Shown one piece after another: positions 61,518 through 64,000 of a stretch of DNA of 64,000 nt (within the stretch, counting starts at the first letter, position 1; the number at the start of each line of letters is the position of its first letter). Both the position numbers and the translations under genes were made by a program. Where the stretch lies: NCBI RefSeq assembly GCF_000014145.1, contig NC_008255.1, positions 1,489,501-1,553,500 of the forward strand, in the 5' to 3' direction. The notes under the pieces are model-generated. The model saw nothing but the letters and a program-made list of their open reading frames with translations, did not search any database and was not told the DNA's origin. The stretch comes from Cytophaga hutchinsonii ATCC 33406. GTDB taxonomy: Bacteria; Bacteroidota; Bacteroidia; Cytophagales; Cytophagaceae.

Positions 61518-64000
61518 CTATTCTTTTATAAGGCGTTTTATCAATTTTCCCTGTGTGGTGTTTACTTCAACCAGGTAAACACCAGAAGGTAATTCCTGTA
61601 CTTCAACCGTACCTACCGAACTACTCGCGGAGCCAAGCTGAGAAACTGAAATTTTACTTCCGTCGATACTGTATATAGTTACTTCTATATTGTCAAAAGT
61701 ACCTTTGAATTCTAAGTTAGAATTACCGCTGGTAGGATTCGGATAGATTTCAATATCAGATTGAGACAGCATCGTTGCAACACCGGTAGGAGTTCCCACA
61801 CTTACCGATACATTAATTGTAAATATTTTACTGTTGTAGAATATCGTAGCTGTTCCCTGTCTTGGGCTGCCAACATTATTTGGTATACCTGAAATAGTAA
61901 ACGTTGCAGATGAATTCGGAAGAATAGGACCTGAAGGAGAGATCTGATTCGCGCTGAATCCTGTTGAGCCAACAATGTTGTCAATAATTAAATTGCTGGA
62001 TCCTGTATTTTTTATAGTGAATGTATACAATGAAGTAGAAGTGTTCATCAAATTAGAACCGATATTGATCGTTGCTCCGTCATTCTCAACGATGGCAGAT
62101 GTACTGGTTAAAACCTGAATAACAGATACTGGTGCCGGCGCATTCACGGTTAATGTCTGTGTAACAGCAGGAGCGGCGTTGTAAGTAGTGTTTCCAGCCT
62201 GGTTTGCTGTAATTACGGCAGTACCTGCACCAACGATAGTAACCACACCAGCGGAAGTAACCGTTGCTACGGCAGGGTTGCTGCTTGTGTACGTTACGGC
62301 TAAACCGGAAGAAGCCGTTGCGGTTAAGCTGAAGCTGGCATCACCAACTGTTTTAGCCGGAATTGTTCCGAATGTAATTGTCTGGTTTGTTTTAGCAGGT
62401 GTATTTACCGTTAATGTCTGCGTAACAGCAGGAGTGGCGTTGTAAGTAGCGTTTCCAGCCTGGTTGGCTGTAATAACCGTAGTGCCTGCACCAACAATAG
62501 TAACCACACCGGCAGCAGTAACGGTTGCTACCGCAGGGTTGCTGCTTGTGTACGTTACGGCTAAACCGGAAGAAGCCGTTGCGGTTAAGGTAAAGCTTGC
62601 ATCACCAACCGTTTTAGCCGGAAGAGTTCCGAAGGTAATTGTCTGGTTTGTTTTAGCAGGTGTATTTACCGTTAATGTCTGCGTAACAGCAGGAGCGGCG
62701 TTGTAAGTAGCGTTTCCAGCCTGGTTGGCTGTAATAACCGTAGTGCCTGCACCAACAATAGTAACCACACCGGCAGCAGTAACGGTTGCTACCGCAGGGT
62801 TGCTGCTTGTGTACGTTACGGCTAAACCTGAAGAAGCCGTTGCGGTTAAGGTAAAGCTGGCATCACCAACCGTTTTAGCCGGAATTGTTCCGAAGGTAAT
62901 TGTCTGGTTTGCTTTGCCAACGGTTAATGTCTGCGTAACAGCAGGAGCGGCGTTGTAAGTAGCGTTTCCAGCCTGGTTTGCTGTAATCACGGTAGTACCT
63001 GCACCAACGATGGTAACCACACCGGCAGCAGTAACCGTTGCTACCGCAGGGTTGCTGCTTGTGTACGTTACGGCTAAGCCGGAAGAAGCGGTAGCTGCCA
63101 ACGTAAAGTCTGCATCACCAACTATTTTAGCCGGAAGTGTTGCGAATGTAATGGTCTGGTTTGCTTTGCCAACGGTTAATGTTTGCGGTACAGCAGTTGC
63201 AGCATTGTAGTTTGCATTACCTGCCTGGTTTGCTGTAATTACGGTAGTACCTGCACCAACGATGGTAACCACACCGGCAGTAGTAACAGTTGCTACCGCA
63301 GGGTTGCTGCTTGTATAGGTAACGGCTAAGCCGGAAGAAGCTGTTGCTGCTAACGTAAAGTCTGCATCACCAACTGTTTTAGCCGGAAGTGTTGCGAATG
63401 TAATGGTCTGGTTTGCTTTGCCAACGGTTAATGTTTGCGGTACAGCAGTTGCAGCATTGTAGTTTGTATTACCTGCCTGATTTGCTGTAATCACGGTAGT
63501 GCCTGCACCAACGATTGTAACCACACCGGCAGCAGTAACCGTTGCTACGGCCGGGTTGCTGCTTGTATAGGTTACGGCTAAACCGGAAGAAGCCGTTGCG
63601 GTTAAGCTGAAGCTGGCATCACCAACTGTTTTAGCCGGAATTGTTCCGAATGTAATTGTCTGGTTTGTTTTAGCAGGTGTATTTACCGTTAATGTCTGCG
63701 TAACAGCAGGAGCAGCGTTGTAGTTTGCATTACCTGTCTGGTTTGCTGTAATCACGGTAGTACCTGCATCAACGATGGTAACCACACCGGCAGCAGTAAC
63801 CGTTGCTACCGCAGGGTTGCTGCTTGTATACGTTACGGCTAAACCGGAAGAAGCTGTTGCGGTTAAGCTGAAGCTGGCATCACCAACTGTTTTAGCCGGA
63901 AGTGTTCCGAATGTAATGGTCTGGTTTGCTTTGCCAACGGTTAATGTTTGCGGTACAGCAGTTGCAGCATTGTAGTTTGCATTTCCTGCCTGGTTTGCTG
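61518..64000 (-). CDS. T9SS-secreted protein with Ig-like repeats (5' end outside window)
   Basis: At least 827 codons; the frame is still open at the right edge. Seven nearly identical Ig-like units plus part of another. Each has Asn-Gln-Thr-Ile-Thr-Phe, Thr-Val-Gly-Asp-Ala, Val-Thr-Tyr-Thr-Ser-Ser-Asn-Pro-Ala-Val and Asn-Tyr-Asn-Ala; units are 78 or 87 residues by linker (Gly-Lys-Ala or Asn-Thr-Pro-Ala-Lys-Thr). Next is a choice-of-anchor-like domain (about 62110 to 61790), then a Por sorting domain beginning Ile-Tyr-Pro-Asn-Pro and ending Leu-Ile-Lys-Arg-Leu-Ile-Lys-Glu. Probably a surface adhesin or the C-terminal part of a large enzyme. Confidence 0.9.
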   Translation of the reverse strand, partial: ANQAGNANYNAATAVPQTLTVGKANQTITFGTLPAKTVGDASFSLTATASSGLAVTYTSSNPAVATVTAAGVVTIVDAGTTVITANQTGNANYNAAPAVTQTLTVNTPAKTNQTITFGTIPAKTVGDASFSLTATASSGLAVTYTSSNPAVATVTAAGVVTIVGAGTTVITANQAGNTNYNAATAVPQTLTVGKANQTITFATLPAKTVGDADFTLAATASSGLAVTYTSSNPAVATVTTAGVVTIVGAGTTVITANQAGNANYNAATAVPQTLTVGKANQTITFATLPAKIVGDADFTLAATASSGLAVTYTSSNPAVATVTAAGVVTIVGAGTTVITANQAGNATYNAAPAVTQTLTVGKANQTITFGTIPAKTVGDASFTLTATASSGLAVTYTSSNPAVATVTAAGVVTIVGAGTTVITANQAGNATYNAAPAVTQTLTVNTPAKTNQTITFGTLPAKTVGDASFTLTATASSGLAVTYTSSNPAVATVTAAGVVTIVGAGTTVITANQAGNATYNATPAVTQTLTVNTPAKTNQTITFGTIPAKTVGDASFSLTATASSGLAVTYTSSNPAVATVTSAGVVTIVGAGTAVITANQAGNTTYNAAPAVTQTLTVNAPAPVSVIQVLTSTSAIVENDGATINIGSNLMNTSTSLYTFTIKNTGSSNLIIDNIVGSTGFSANQISPSGPILPNSSATFTISGIPNNVGSPRQGTATIFYNSKIFTINVSVSVGTPTGVATMLSQSDIEIYPNPTSGNSNLEFKGTFDNIEVTIYSIDGSKISVSQLGSASSSVGTVEVQELPSGVYLVEVNTTQGKLIKRLIKE
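61790..64000 (-). repeat. Tandem Ig-like repeat array in coding DNA
   Basis: Near-identical units of about 261 or 234 bp between about 62140 and the right edge (for example 62464 and 62725 start the same phase 261 bp apart). Differences between neighbouring units are mostly synonymous, a sign of recent duplication or gene conversion. The array can cause assembly collapse. Confidence 0.8.

Noticed and set aside
62188..63975. Series of plus-strand ORFs of 60-85 codons repeated along the right end.
   Set aside because: They are antisense shadows of the Ig-like repeats: same phase in each unit, no start context, and the minus-strand protein has clear domain and sorting-signal logic.
61790..64000. 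CRISPR-like regular repetition.
   Set aside because: Repeat units are 234-261 bp and translate as one continuous protein; no short repeat with unique spacers.

Overview
The window looks like a chromosome segment of a gliding, cellulose-degrading member of the Bacteroidota, and it most resembles Cytophaga hutchinsonii. Reasons: an AT-rich genome, a GH9 cellulase behind three envelope genes, Por/type IX secretion (T9SS) sorting domains, TAnnTTTG-type promoter elements, weak ribosome-binding sites, and many long perfect stem-loop terminators. The species call is inference from content and memory; no database was consulted.

Layout. (1) 1-6.1 kb: a cellulose-utilisation block with an outer-membrane barrel-like protein, a lipoprotein, a two-domain carbohydrate-binding-like protein and a GH9 endoglucanase. 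The lipoprotein gene carries a perfect 17-bp hairpin across its lipobox codon. (2) 6-15.7 kb: housekeeping and small secreted proteins (BaiN-like flavoprotein, HerA-like ATPase, TerB-like protein, T9SS cupredoxin, leuS, a Lys/Cys-rich micro-protein, thyA). (3) 15.7-24.96 kb: an accessory island. Every gene or gene remnant lies on the minus strand, and most are separated by repeated, palindromic, attC-like spacers. It holds decayed genes (GNAT remnant, an ORF with an internal stop, a frameshifted membrane protein) and, at its right end, the C-terminal remnant of a tyrosine recombinase. This is a candidate decayed integron-like cassette array. (4) 25-38.9 kb: mostly core genes (class IV aminotransferase, three small membrane proteins behind paired operator-like dyads, DMT transporter, gpsA, maf, TPR protein, an alpha-oxoamine synthase that could make sphingo- or sulfonolipid precursors, histone H1-like protein, dapA, ligA, mtgA, TrpD-like protein).

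(5) 38.9-60 kb: a complete-looking nitrate assimilation and molybdenum-cofactor region. It comprises a NarX-like sensor kinase with a NarL-like regulator, narK, an 1176-aa nitrate reductase fused to its own FAD/NADH reductase and BFD-type [2Fe-2S] domains, a protein pairing a degenerate nitrite/sulfite-reductase-like domain with rubredoxin, moaA-moaD-moaE, a TauE-like permease, mobA, moeA, a fused moaC-moaB, and nirBD. Arrays of the palindrome TACGTA sit in front of narK (five copies) and nirB (four copies). A single copy precedes moaCB, and a 20-bp palindrome containing TACGTA precedes the sensor kinase. This suggests one regulon, possibly controlled by the local two-component system.

(6) 60.2-64 kb: folE, an SRPBCC protein and the 3' part of a large repetitive Ig-like T9SS surface protein that runs off the right edge. 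I found no rRNA, tRNA, intact insertion sequence or CRISPR array.
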